Shown in pieces: positions 39,958-52,354 of a DNA stretch of 64,000 bases (within the stretch, counting starts at the first letter, position 1; every line of letters begins with the position of its first letter). The stretch is taken from assembly GCA_014529385.2 (NCBI GenBank), contig CM043960.1, positions 122,565,043 through 122,629,042 on the forward strand, read 5' to 3'. Source of the DNA: Adiantum capillus-veneris (lineage: Eukaryota; Streptophyta; Polypodiopsida; Polypodiales; Pteridaceae). The position numbers were made by a program, and so were the translations under genes. Under the pieces are notes generated by a model that was not told the DNA's origin, made no database searches, and saw only the letters and a list, made by a program, of their open reading frames with translations.

Positions 39958-40689
39958 GTGACTTACTATCTTCACACTGCCATCTTCGTCTGACTCTCAA
40001 CATTATCACCGCATGTAACTACATTTCACTTTTGACATTTGCATACTCTATTTTTTTACTTGTTTTTGCAATAGAGAAAACATGTAATATAGAAACTCGG
40101 TGCCTTAATCTTCCAATTCTAAAATCCTCTCCTTTCCTCTATCTTTCTTGCTCTCGTATCGCCATTATAGAACCGTCATGCCTTGGGCCTATGTATTCCA
40201 GCATATCAAACAATCTCAACCGTCCACTATATTAACATTCTTATAGTGAACAGGATAGGAACAGTGCAGTCAACAAGATTCCACCAATGGAATTCACCTA
40301 GAGAAAATTCCAACCAATCATATCACACACACAAAATTCTAGCCAATCAAATGCAAGATTATGAAAATATTACAACATCTACATGATTCTAAGAAACCAC
40401 ACTATATCAAATAACCCACTGTAAATACAAAGCACAAATTAGCCCACTGTAAATCTGAGCATGAAAATAACCCATTGTATCAAATATAGAGCATAAATTA
40501 GCCATCATGTACACATTAACAGAGTTGACATACTTTTAAAACAAAAACATAAACTTGTCCTTGATTACATTGTGCAACAAAATTGAATATCAAACTTTTC
40601 CTTGATTATAAATTGTCCATCAATATTCTACTCTCATTCTCCTAGCTGTTCATAGGTCCAAACTACTACATAAAAGAGACCACTTCTAC

Positions 40690-42616
40690 CTATTTTCTTG
40701 CACGTCCATATCCATGACCCAATCCACCAAGCCCATACATGTTGGTTACACAATTATTAAAAAAATCTCCATCAAATATGGAGTTGAAACTACCACCTGA
40801 TCCAAGAGAAAGAGCCTTAGCACCTTCAGGCCACTCCTTCTCAATCATTTTTAGTGTCTCATCTTCAATCGCTGCATTATGAGGACCTGTTGAACCACCC
40901 ACATTCATAATATTTTCACCCGAACCTGCTTGCTTCATGGTTTGTTGAGGAAAATTCTGAATATAGTGAGCATTACCCTCAGAATTTGAATGTGAGAGTC
41001 CACAAAACTTACTCACATGTTGCTCATAAACATCTGAGAATTTTTTTGGATTGCCATCTGCATCTAGTGGTGAACTTAGGATGCTTTGTGCAACAGCTAG
41101 CTTTAGACTCGAGGTCGCATCATATTTTGTTAACCTGTCACTTGCATACCCACCTCAACAGGAACCTCTGCAAGACTCATTCGACGCACTGTTGTCATTT
41201 GAAGACTCTTGTTAGTGAAGTTGCCACTAAGGCCAACTCTAGCATAAAGACTAAACAAGCTTAGATACATTTTGTTGTGACATTCGATCCCTCGAGTACC
41301 AAACCTACCAATTAAATAAGCAGACAAGCATACAAGAATTTTAGGCAACATTGTAAGCATACAATTTTGCTGGACAATTTAATTCTAGTAGTTTACAATA
41401 CTGGAAATAATGTTGTGACATGGACGCCTACTAACTATAATTGCATAAGACTCAAGAATCAACCTCTATAATGGGGTTGCGTATAGCTTGAAGTAAAATA
41501 TACCGCATGTCATGAGGAACATCTCAAACTTTGGAAGACGAGGGAATAGATCTCGTGTAGTGGAAAACACATCAACATCATAGCTCTTAAATGGTAATCT
41601 AAAATTAGACTCTTCACAACGCTTTATGCTAACTTGTAGTTTTTTGAAAGCCTCTCACAATACCTGCAATTTTCCAATCAATAATTGAAGCACTATGTTA
41701 AAACAAATAGCATACAAGTCATAGATATGGGACGTACTCCAAGTATGCACATTCCACACCTCCTGCACCTCCTTGAATGGAATCTAGACAAGCAAAAATA
41801 TAAAAACCTTCGTTGCAGCCCAACAGGATGGGTCACCAAGCAATCATAATCAGCCAGCATGTTCATTTCATCAATAGCAGGAACAACCTCACTCTTCTTT
41901 GTGCGAACATTAGCACCAGCCTTCACACGTCTATTCATCGCAACTTCCGAGACACATTTAGCCTTTTGAAAATGCACATTACAGCAAATGTCAAAAGGAA
42001 CCTCCTCACTTCCAGTATCAGCAATGCGACACTCTTGAGCTCTCTTTAAAATGCGACCAAAGCAGTAGAACTTGTTCATCATAGTAGCAGATGGATAGAA
42101 AAACCCATTATGCTTAACAACTTGTTTGAAGAAACCCTTGAGCATACCTGCAAACTCTTTCAAATCAAGATTCTCAATGGGAATACTATCATCAATCCCA
42201 ACATGTCTCCTATACTCATCAAATCTTTTTCTTGCCCAATCATCTTTTCTCTTACTCCTATTCTCACCACTCTCAGCAATCTCCTTCTCTAGATCTATTT
42301 CGATTTCAATAAAACCACTCCCACTTCTAGATATTTCATCTATAGTACATACGCTATGTTCAGCATGACCAGCACAAGTATAATCTTCATTGAAAACTGA
42401 TGCACGAGTGAGAGCACAAGTATGTTCTTCATTGAAAACTGATGCTAGACTGGGAGCTGAGCTTCTGTGTATAATAGAAGGCTGAAATCGATGCGTTTTG
42501 GCACTTCTAAATCTTCCTCCACCATCAAACACAGCATTCTTCTTTGTAATACCTAGATTGAAGCTTGGCCAGCTCTGCTCCACATGCATACAAATCATTA
42601 GCAACATGCTCAACAA
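40690..42616 (-). pseudogene. Crypton/DUF3504-like tyrosine recombinase, decayed, with introns
   Basis: Frame 42616-41693 contains a block like the core-binding domain of Crypton-type recombinases (DDWARKRFDEYRRHVG, NLDLKEFAGMLKGFFKQV, NGFFYPSATMMNKFY). A probable intron runs from a GTACGT donor near 41737 to a GCAG acceptor near 41666. The exon after it (EAFKKLQVSIKRCEESNF) ends in a stop near 41478. After a GGTAG acceptor near 41311, a frame reads IECHNKMYLSLFSLYARVG, LSGNFTNKSLQMTT and RRMSLAEVPVEVGMQVTG, matching the catalytic box-II region. The usual TNHSLR reads TNKSLQ, the GH motif is lost at a frameshift near 41135, and KYDATSS just after may hold the catalytic tyrosine. The tail ends at 40690. 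I infer a dead recombinase; a domesticated gene is possible but the breaks argue against it. Confidence 0.6.
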
Positions 42617-43141
42617 GCATGTAACTCACACATGCAACAAATGCTTTATACAAAGTTGCATCCAAATATTCTCAACGGAAAGCATCACAACCCTGCATGT
42701 AACCCCTACATGCATCAGACGGTTCATACAAAACCCTGTCCAAATCGGCCAAAAAAGGGCAGTACTCACAATAAAATTCCTTCTTGAGTACGAAATGCAT
42801 GCGCATTGGGAGGCGAGAGGGGAGAGTGCAATTGCGGCGGAAGGGTTTAAGTAAGGATGAGGAGGTAGTGCCGATGATGCTGGTGGAGGTGCCAAGAAGT
42901 TGGAGATCAGAGCACAATGAAATGGGCAGCACTCACGCAGGTGTAAATAACACGCAGGTGTAAATGAAAAGGAACTGAGAAAAGAAGGTACAATGTCTTA
43001 CCTCCCTGGAACTTGCACATTCGTGGCAAAGAAGACACACATTTCTTGCAACCCGTAACCCTCGCAACCATGTAACAAAATGTTTAAAAAACTTGTGAAA
43101 AAAATGTGGACATGTGCATCCTTATAATTGGGCATGACGGA

Positions 43142-43241
43142 TGGGAATCTCCCCCACCCCCACTAATCCGGGACACAGAACAGGCTCGGCTCCCGCCTCA
43201 CCTATTCCGGACCGAACCAATGGGGGTGAGGGAGATTCCCC
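43142..43241. repeat. Foldback sequence (inverted repeat)
   Basis: Arms 43142-43162 (TGGGAATCTCCCCCACCCCCA) and 43221-43241 pair with one or two mismatches around a ~58-base loop. It lies at the right edge of the 3.07-kb insert and could be part of its end or a separate small foldback element. Confidence 0.7.
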
Positions 43242-43543
43242 ACCTCTTCGTCACTACCGTTTTGACTAGAAAGGGATTTTAGCTCGGTTAGGCATTGATG
43301 CAATTGCAATTAAATATCCATTTCTCCCCGGTCTCAGTTTACTTTCTATTGGCGGCCTTCTTCTAGGGTATGTGATTATCAACAATGCTCCAGACTTTAC
43401 AAGGTGCTCCCCAATGAGGGTGTTGGCCTGACAAGAGATACTTTAAAGACTTATGATGATTCAAAGAATATTGACCCATTGACTACATATACAAGAGCGA
43501 AGAAGGGGGAGGAACCTTATGCATTAGGCCGCCATAGAGCATC

Positions 43544-43581
<38 letters not shown>

Positions 43582-43619
43582 TACGTGGAGCGAGAGACTA
43601 AAGAGTGTGTGTGTGTGTG

Positions 43620-44353
43620 TCTGTGTGATGTGTGCCATTTTTGACCATTGCATGTATCAGAGGGATATTTGAAATTTTTAAACGGGGGCTCAGTTGAGAA
43701 AGCCTTATTAGATTCTTCAAAGCTGGGCAGTAGGCGGAGAGGACGAGTTGGATGAGATCACCTTCATCATCATCTGGGCAGGGGCATGAGAGAAGAGAGA
43801 GAGAGGGGGGACGGGGAGAACCAACAACAAAGTATTACAAGAATCGTCACTACCCACCTCGACCATCTTCAACCCGTCTATTTTGGTCCATACACAACAC
43901 TTGTGCAGCCAGAGTTTTGAGCCGTCCCACCTACTTGCGAGGTGGCTTCATTCGAGCATCTGGAAAAAGAAGTGATAAAATCACGAGGCTTGCCTTCAAG
44001 CATTGGTCATGAGAAAATTCAGAATGACTCAAATTTTTAAGGAACTCTAATAAGTGGACGTGTGTTCATCAACCACTACATGTGTTCATGGTACCAATGG
44101 TTAACGACCTTTACCAGAGACCCATTAACAGTGGGGTGTGACCGTGCGGCTCTTACATACTAGACGACATATTTATGTGATGATCTTAATCCATCTTGCC
44201 AATCTGTGTGTCATGGCATGATGAATGATATTACTATCTTGTATGGCACTGTATGAAAGGAAAAAAGAAAAAGAAAGGCAGAGCTGAGAGACCCACTCCA
44301 ACTAGGCCCAGCTCGCCATTTATAAGGTTGGAATGCTTCACTGACAGCTACAA

Positions 44354-44358
<5 letters not shown>
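43620..44358. other. Intergenic, nothing recognised
   Basis: The frame at 43752-44012 has no domain. No element edges were seen. Confidence 0.45.

Positions 44359-44411
<53 letters not shown>
44359..44411. repeat. (CT)n microsatellite
   Basis: About 26 CT units. Confidence 0.95.
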
Positions 44412-44413
<2 letters not shown>

Positions 44414-44860
44414 GAGTACACAATATACAACTATATTGTGCGCCACACCTACCCACTTAGGGAGAGATAGCAAGAGGTGTGCAAGGAAATGAGACTGCCA
44501 AGCTCCTCCCTTTCAGCTCCTCTTTCAACTTTGCCCTACATCCCACTCTTCTATGCTACTCTTCCAAACCCTTTTAGCTCCATCTATTTGATCTCATTTG
44601 CAGCCTATGTTCCCGCCTAATTGATTACGATCCTATAAGGACTTTAGCAGCCAACAACTACCATTTTTCGGCAAAGGTTTGCCTCAGCTTAGCCTAGAGA
44701 CAAATGAGATTGGGGAAAATCCTTTTGCTTCACTAGATGAGACGAAATAAGTTCCTTCAGATTCTACTGTAAAAAAAAATTTCAATCTGTATGTTAAAAT
44801 CATTGTATAATAGGAAATATTCTTTTAAATCTCAATACAAAAGGAGATGATACGTGTGTG

Positions 44861-45018
<158 letters not shown>

Positions 45019-45157
45019 CTATGTGAGCAATGAGCATTGATAGAGAAAGCAACGCTGGTCGCTACTACGCTAGCCTGTAGGCCATTCCAATGCAAGCTGG
45101 CTGTTGTGCACTCCACAACCGCGTGAGTCGGGATTCAGACTCGTGACACTGGGGGGG

Positions 45158-45160
<3 letters not shown>

Positions 45161-45231
<71 letters not shown>
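45161..45231. repeat. (GA)n microsatellite with G-run
   Basis: About 35 GA units, preceded by a run of ten G (45150-45160). Confidence 0.96.
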
Positions 45232-45233
<2 letters not shown>

Positions 45234-45808
45234 CCAAAGGAATATGACCACTCAAACAGAATCAAAAAGCTACAACAGTTCATAGCTCCGCATTCAATCC
45301 GCGCCACAAGGCCTAGAACGTTGAGACATCCCTCGCTAGACGCCATGGTCACTCACCAAGTTCAGTCTAAAAAAGAACTCTTGATATGATACCTCTTGAG
45401 ACCCTTTACATATTGGGCAACTAGGTTAGAGCACAGAGGGGATACCTCTGGTGCAATGGTGGAAGCTTGTACCAAACTCAGATTGTTCAGAATGGCAAGA
45501 ACACGACGAGCGCATTCAGATTGGCAACAGATGGAATACATAGTACTTGTTGAACATTGATTGCTCTGGATGGTCAGTTAGACGGAGCGCGTTGATGTTG
45601 ACAAGGTGGATATATGGATCTTTTATAAAATGGATTAACCTGGTTTTTGAGATGATACAAATGGTTTGTAAAGGTTTTTAAGATGGGCTCAGCACTGAGA
45701 GTTTCTTGGGAAAAAATTGACTAACAAGTAGTCAGTAAGGAATTATAGAAACTCCAACTAGATTGTATCCTTGAAACTAGAAAGAACTCTTAGAATAATC
45801 AGTAACAC
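45232..45808. other. Intergenic, nothing recognised
   Basis: Could be decayed pol sequence of the Gypsy relic that follows, but no motif was found. Confidence 0.4.
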
Positions 45809-45931
45809 TTGGTAAAGTGGAAAGATTATCCCACCAAGGATGCCACTTGGAAAAATAAAACCTCTTTTTCTCAAAGACTTTTCCAATTTCGGTTTAGATG
45901 AGGGCATCTCAAACTCTTAAGTTGGGGCGAT
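45809..45931 (+). pseudogene. Gypsy chromovirus C-terminal (chromodomain) relic
   Basis: Reads LVKWKDYPTKDATW, the chromodomain-like signature at the integrase C-terminus of plant chromoviruses (WKGYP..EATWE), followed after a frameshift by FSNFGLDEG and then VGAIV. In intact elements a stop and the LTR come next; TGTAAGATCTCCACC at 45932 may be the LTR start. The rest of the element is not visible. Confidence 0.6.
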
Positions 45932-47030
45932 TGTAAGATCTCCACCTTCTTGATGAACTCAAAGCTTTATGAGAAAGCATTGATAAAACAATCAGGTAAA
46001 AACACTATCTCAAAAGCAATAAAAAATGGTTATTTTTGAAATCTTAAGCAAAGTAAACCCCGGGCTAGAAATTTTCAGAACTGAATTCCGATAAAAACTG
46101 TCATAGTTATATGGCCCCTGGAAGTTTACACTGTTGATTAAATTAATTAAATAAATTGTAAGGTTTTGGTAATTATTACTATAAAAGAAATTTATCGTAA
46201 AATTCCTAGATATTTATTGATAATTGTAGATATTTTCAAAATTAATCATGAAAAGGGTCAGATAATAGCTGAAAATTGATTTTGTGTATCCGAGGGGCTC
46301 TGTGGGGCTGTAATGAACTTGTCCAGGATGAAATTAGAAGCAGGGGACGCTTGTGGAGCTATAGGGTTGCCTTGAGATGTAAGTTACAGCCATTTCCAAC
46401 CTGTGAGTGCCCAAAAACCTATAATATGACCCCTTGCTTCACAATTTGGAACTGACTCGAAGTCCTGGCCATTTCTCTCTTACCTAGAGAGAACTCTACT
46501 CAAAAATTACTAGAGAGCAAAAACTCTAGTTGATTATTCCACGGTAATTAGCTTAATCTCTTTTTAATTAACAAAATTATGCTAATTTATCTATATTTTC
46601 TTAATTAATCCATTTAATTAAGAAGATTAAACTTATTTACTTACACTCTTAATTCTTAATATTTTATTGATGACTTAGATTAAGATTAGAGATATTAATC
46701 TAATTAATTATTAAGCCATATTAAGACTAAAATTAATCTTTTTGGTCATAAATTAAGGGTAATTATACGACTTAAACTTAAATTAGTATAAGATAATTAT
46801 CAAAGATGTATTAGACTATCAAGATACTAATAAAATTATCTCTTAATTTTTTGATTAGTTTTTGTAATGAATTATGCAGAAATAGATGTTTTTAATCAAA
46901 AAACTAATAATAAAACTATTTAATTAGCTAAAAAATTCTTAACTTAATTACATATAGTTAGAAACTAGTATTAGAAACACGAGGTAAATTACTCATTAAT
47001 AGATAATTAATTTAAGTATTTAATTAAGCT
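45932..47030. other. Possible Gypsy LTR start, then AT-rich sequence
   Basis: The first part may be LTR sequence of the chromovirus relic. From about 46500 the sequence is strongly AT-rich with no open frame of interest. Confidence 0.35.
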
Positions 47031-48300
47031 GAAATTAACTATTTTTAGCTATAAATTAAACAAAAAAATTAAACATGTTAGATAATTATATACTATCTAT
47101 CAAAGTTATTTTACATGTTAAACAAGCGATGATAATTATCTCGATTTTAGAAAAATAATATAGCTATTTATCTAAGTCAGATTAGATTAATTCTAGCTAT
47201 AAATTAAACGGGGAAATAAGAATAAGATGTTAGATGATTATATGTTATTTATTAGAGTTAGTTTACATGTTTAAAGAGCTGTGATAATTATCTTGAGGTT
47301 AGAAAAATAATATAGCTATTTATCTGGTTCAGATTAAACTAATTTTATCTATAAATTAAAGGGAGAAATTAGCTTAATTTTTTAGATAATTATATAATAA
47401 TTTAGAGGTAAAAATCACGATTTAAAACCTATGATAAATATGTAAGGCATAGATAATTAGTTTAGCTAATTATATTAGCTAATATTATCTGATTTGACTA
47501 TACACTGGAAAAGTAAATTCATAAATTAATTTATATAACTACATAGTACTTATCAGAGATGGAAAAAAACATTATAAAGTCAAAATAATTATCTTAAGCA
47601 TAGATAATGAGTTAATCTAATTATCTTAGCTAATATTGTTTGATGTTTACTAAACATTAAAGGGATAAATAAGTAAATCATGTTAAATGATTATATGCTA
47701 TTTATCAGAGTTGAATTACATAATAAAAAATCTATGATAATTATCTAAAGGTTAGAAAATTAATGTAGATATCTATCTCAGTCAAATTATACTAATTTTA
47801 GCTACAAATGAAAGAGGAAAATAATAAATCATATTAGATGACTACATGCTATTTATTAGAGCTAGATTACATTATAAATAAGCCATGATAATTATTTCAA
47901 ATTTAAAAAAATAGTATAGATATTTATCTAAGTCAAATTATACTAATTTTAGCTAAAAATTAAAGAGGCAAACTAGTAAATCATGTTAGATGATTAAATG
48001 CTATTTATGAGAGTTAGATTACATGATAAAAAAGTGTGATATTTATTTCAAGGTTAGAAAATTAGTATAGATATTTATCAAAGTCAAATTATACTAATTC
48101 TAGCTAAAAATTAAAGGGGGAAATTGTTAAATCATGTTAGATTATTACATTCTATTTATTAGAGTTAGATTACATGATAAAAAAGCTGTGATAATTATAT
48201 CAAGATTTGAAAATTAGTATAGAAATTTATCTAAGTTAAATTGTACTTATTTTAGCTGAGAATTAAATATGGAAATTAGATAATTAGGTTGAAAAATTAA
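47030..48300. repeat. Diverged AT-rich tandem array, ~150-bp unit
   Basis: Successive units share a phrase close to AAATCATGTTAGATGATTA, then ATGCTATTTATNAGAGTTAGATTACATG and GTGATAATTATNTCAAGGTTAGAAAA. Unit starts fall near 47070, 47223, 47676, 47829, 47972 and 48126, spaced 143-154 bases where contiguous. The two middle units (about 47370-47670) are the most drifted. It resembles a small decayed satellite array. No coding function. Confidence 0.8.
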
Positions 48301-49646
48301 AATAATTACCAGAGGTTACATATATGATTATATACTTGTGATAATTGTATCATAGTTAATTAGTCAGTTTAGAACATTATAATCGGCCAAAAGTCCTATG
48401 TTTAGCTAAAGATTAATTTAAATAAATAGACGTTGCGGTCAAAAGTTTCTAAGAAAATAAAAATATGTGAAAACCAATTATATAAAGTTGAGAAAATGAA
48501 GTTGTTAAGAGAAAATAAATAGAATAAATATTAAGCTCAAAATAAGCAGATCCCAAGATTAAAATTCAATGGGGAAATTAGGAAAAAGATATAGAAAATT
48601 ATAAGAAAATTAGGAGAGTTGTAGAGAAAGTTATCATACCTATATAGACAAATAAGAAATTACTAGGTCAAGAATTTACCAATTAAGACTACAAATTTGA
48701 CCTGGATTGGGTTAAAATTGGATACAAAGGTTAAGTCTAGCTTTATGATAATTTACCTAATGATTAGACGCCCTTTTTATATGGATAAGAAGTTATGGCA
48801 TCTAAAAGGACCCGAGCTCGATAAGTCGGTTACCCCCATGAACGATGAGTTTCTACTCCGTGTCATGTCTTGATGTTTCTACATAAGTTAAGATACCGTT
48901 TTTATACTAGGGGAGCCGCCCGATTGTATGGGCAACTGATTTGGTGTATGGGCACCCCGAACCTTGGGTGGGGTTTTATCCACCCCGGATTGTGAATAAG
49001 GAATGGATGCCGTTTTTTCACCCTTAGGTGGTCTTGAGAAAAGAAGAGTATTGGTCATGGTTATTATGAACATTGTTTTGATTGACAGTACCCTGTATTA
49101 AGTTTAAAGATGTCTGTTTGCTAAAAGAATGCTTTTCAATGATGTCTTTAATAATTGATTGAAGGAATTACTGTGACGAAAATTAAAAGAAACCATTATT
49201 TAAATGTTAAAACAATGTGATAGTAATTAAAAAACAAAAGAATCATGTGTGAGTACGGGATGGTAAGTGGGGATTGACTAAGGTTGTCAATCATGGACGG
49301 GTGGACCTGATTGGTCAGGTAACTATCCATCCTTGCACACTAAAAACGTTTAGAAAACTTCTTCACTTGGAAGAGGAATCCACTAGCGGCTGTGCCCTCA
49401 CATATGTTAGGGGGGAAAAAACATTGGTTGAGGATACCTTAACCCAATTTGTGGAAGTTATAGGGACGAAAGAGTTTTGGACTTTTAATATGTGTCCCAT
49501 TTCCACTCAGAGATAGGACTAGGTCTTCTTCTAGAGCTATAGACCCAAGCCATTGTCAATGGTAAAGGTCTATTCCTTGGATTTTTCTTGTTAGAGACTC
49601 TGTTTTTTATTAGGCCTAGAGACCTATTAAGGATCCCATCTCAATT
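48301..49646. other. Intergenic, nothing recognised
   Basis: AT-rich to 48770, then more balanced. The frames at 48888-49073 (minus) and 49274-49516 (plus) carry no recognised domain. The 5' LTR of the relic at 49647-50515 would be expected here but was not found. Confidence 0.4.
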
Positions 49647-50081
49647 TTGGTATTGGTGGGTTGGGGATCTCACACTTATGTGGTATCATTATCATCCAGG
49701 GCGTCATCATCTAGAATGAGCATTAAGAAGTGTTACGACTGTGGAAAACTTGGACACTTCTCCAAGAACTACTACAAAAATAAATTTTGTAGCAATTGCG
49801 GTATCAAAGGGCATCCACCATCAAAGTGCATGCTAACAAAAGTAGTAGCAGCAGCAGAGATGAAGGTAGAGTCAACCTTGCAGAGGACGAGGACGAAGAC
49901 GAAGATAAAGAAAAGGAGAGTTATCTCCATGTCTATTCTTCATCCGACCCTTACTTTGAATATACTGATGTATTGTATATGGATGATCCTTAGCCTACTC
50001 ATGATTTTGAGTGATTCTAGTTTGAGGGGAGAAAACTTTAGTTTGTGTGACACCATATCATGTAGAGGCCACCCATTGTAA
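49647..50081 (+). pseudogene. Gag fragment with two zinc knuckles
   Basis: Reads KCYDCGKLGHFSKNYYKNKF, where the last Cys of the first CCHC knuckle is replaced by Tyr, then CSNCGIKGHPPSKC, a good second knuckle. The alternate frame from 49796 has an acidic stretch and ends at 49993 in YLHVYSSSDPYFEYTDVLY. Tandem knuckles are a feature of some plant LTR elements that encode only gag. No protease, integrase or RT follows before the LTR. Confidence 0.65.
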
Positions 50082-50193
50082 TCAGTCTATGTGATTGTGA
50101 ATCTATTTGACTTTCATTAGCCTATGTGGCAATGTCTGTGTGACAGTGAGTCTCTAGCAAGCCTTTAGTACAGTCCATGCCTAAGGGGAGGAT

Positions 50194-50515
50194 TGTTGAG
50201 ATAGGCATGTCCTTCTTCAGTGACTATGGGAAACACCTCTACATGTGCATACCTTTTGCTATTGACATTTGTCATATGAGTTGTAAGCTTCTAAGAAGGG
50301 CCACATGGAGAGTTATCAGCCGGATAGCCACTCCAGCTTTATAAATAAATAAAGCCCCAACCTATATTATACATTCTATTCTATGCTAAAGGTATTATTA
50401 TCTTTTTGTCCACTTTTAAAAGGTGTGTGTACTTCTCTCTCTACTATATGAAGCTATGGATGCTCTAGCCTTTAAACCCCCTTGAGTTAATTGTACACAA
50501 CACCCGTTCCCTACA
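50194..50515 (+). mobile_element. 3' LTR of the gag-only element
   Basis: Begins TGTTGAGATAGG directly after the polypurine tract CTAAGGGGAGGAT and ends CCCTACA, giving TGT/ACA ends and 322 bp. TATAAATAAATAAAG near 50340 could act as a promoter or poly(A) region. A second LTR was not found, so this is a 5'-truncated copy. Confidence 0.65.
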
Positions 50516-52249
50516 CAAGAGAGCCCTGAAGATGCTAAATATATTGCTTGTCTCCGAGGTTGTACCATACTGAGAAGCAAGTGGATCATAACATCTCTGC
50601 TACTATGTCTACCTCCTCAAGGTGGTGTATGGGAGGAGGGCAATTGGATATGGTCTCTAAAAAAACTAAAAAACATAGATGATATGGCCCATCGTCTGAT
50701 AAACTCATGCCTGCACTCCCCAGTTGGCCTCGAGGATCCCAAGGGCGACTCCCACTGACTATGTAATATATGTATCTTATCAACCCAAATGTCAGTGAGA
50801 ATGTCCACTCTAATCTATCACTATGTACTTAGGACGTGGCAACAGCGAGCGCGCCATACGTTCCAAAGGGTAATGCTGACCACAATGTTGAAAATCTCAT
50901 CTCGAAACCGAGGCATATTCTGTATGCTGAGAGTCCCCCTCTGGTAGCCTATAGCTATGAGCAAAAAGACTGGATCTGATCCATCTCCCTCAAAGAACAG
51001 GTGAATCCTCGGTAAATGCATTAACCAAGAAACTCCTCCCCCGAGCTTCTAATTATTTGCTTGGGGTGTGTGAGGTAGTGGTGTGGTGTCACTATACTTT
51101 CAACATTTACTTAGTTCTTGCTTCTACTGCTATTCGAGAAAATGCACTGTGGATGCTTCTCGTACACTTTTAATCAAATACGCCTTCGACATACATCCTT
51201 GTAGTTTGGAGACACTCGTGTATTGATTGTCCAAAAGACTATGGATTTGTCTTTGACTTCCTATGTAATGGCATTCCTTGTGTGTGGTTGTCGCTCAAAT
51301 GCAATGGTAGCCATGACTGTTGTTTCAATCTAGATTTAGTGGCATAAAATTTTCTTTGATGCACTCCAAGAAGTCACGATGTAGTTGCTATATTTGGTTT
51401 TTGACTGCCAGAGTTCATAACCATCATGATACTTGCTTGCTTAATAAGCAATTCTCTCGAGTTTTTTTGGTCGTATGACATCCTTGAGAGCATTGTGCAA
51501 TCCGCTGATCAAACACTTGTGATTCTCAAATGGTTTGTCAGCTCGTTCACATTTAAACTGCAAGCCTCTCAATGCACGATGATTGAGAATGGCTTTGCTT
51601 ATTTCTCCCTTTGCATCGTTGTCAAGCCCTTGCGTGCAACATGTGAAGCACTTGATCACCTCTGATGTGATGGTTTGCCGCATTGTCTTGCTTAATTTCA
51701 CTTGTTTAATCGTTGATTTGCTTTTTCTTGATATGCACGCTTTCTTTGTGTTTCATATTGCCTGATTAAATTCTACCTGCATGAGGAACACTTGAAGGAC
51801 CTGACACATAAACATGATGTGCCTTGAAGATCCATTGATGGTGTAAGAGGAAGAAATTCCATGTTGACAAAATTATTTATTGATGAAACCATCTCGTTAT
51901 GAACCTGATCAATGGAGAACAATTACATGGTGTTTACTGATGAAAACCTCTTGATGAACATGCCCAATGGAGAACGATTCCGTGGTGATGGTAATGTTTA
52001 TTGATGAAACCATCTCTAATTAAATCTGTTTGATGGAGAACGTTTGGAGGGAGTCCTAGTGGCTATTATAGAGAAATAGGGAGGGTCTTGTAGAGAGAGG
52101 GGGGGGGGGGGAGGAGTTGCTGAGCACTATGCTTTAGGCTCAACAATCACAAAGATGGTGATTAGTAGAGAGAGTGAGAGGCCCCTGTAGAGAAAGAGAG
52201 TGGGAGTTGCTGCCATGATTTCAGCTCGACACTGACATAACGTGTGCAG

Positions 52250-52252
<3 letters not shown>
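50516..52252. other. Intergenic, little recognised
   Basis: The minus-strand frame 51021-50821 includes FRDEIFNIVVSITLWNVWRA, which resembles the end of some plant LINE proteins, but is too short to call. A G-run lies at 52102-52113. Nothing else was recognised. Confidence 0.35.

Positions 52253-52319
<67 letters not shown>
52253..52319. repeat. (GA)n microsatellite abutting the LINE 3' end
   Basis: About 33 GA units ending at the point where LINE sequence (GATTTTATTATC, plus strand) starts. Confidence 0.95.
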
Positions 52320-52322
<3 letters not shown>

Positions 52323-52354
52323 TTTTATTATCATCCTCGGAGGTCAAATATGAC

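Larger units (their letters stand above)
40174..43253 (-). mobile_element. 3.07-kb insertion carrying a Crypton-like gene
   Basis: The repeat related to 15690-16310 is split here: it stops after CGTCA at 40174-40178 and resumes with CGTCA at 43249-43253. The insert, 40179-43248, has no obvious terminal inverted repeats (TGCCTTGGG at one end, CCACCTCTT at the other). A 5-bp direct repeat without inverted ends would suit a tyrosine-recombinase element, but could also come from other insertion types. Most of the interior is the minus-strand recombinase-like gene. A foldback sequence sits at the right end. Confidence 0.6.
38573..43610 (+). repeat. Second copy of the 15690-16310 repeat, twice interrupted
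   Basis: Pieces 38573-38617, 39954-40178 and 43249-43610 together match 15700-16310 in order. The first gap is the TTAA transposon and the second the Crypton-like segment. The last piece has the decayed membrane-protein exon (43288-43530, frameshifted after NNAPDF) and a short GA tract (43546-43577), followed by the ATTACGTGGAG head also seen after the GA tract at 16290. Confidence 0.8.

Noticed and set aside
50821-51021. LINE C-terminus on the minus strand (LWNVWRA motif)
   Set aside because: One short motif only; no flanking RT or zinc motif found.
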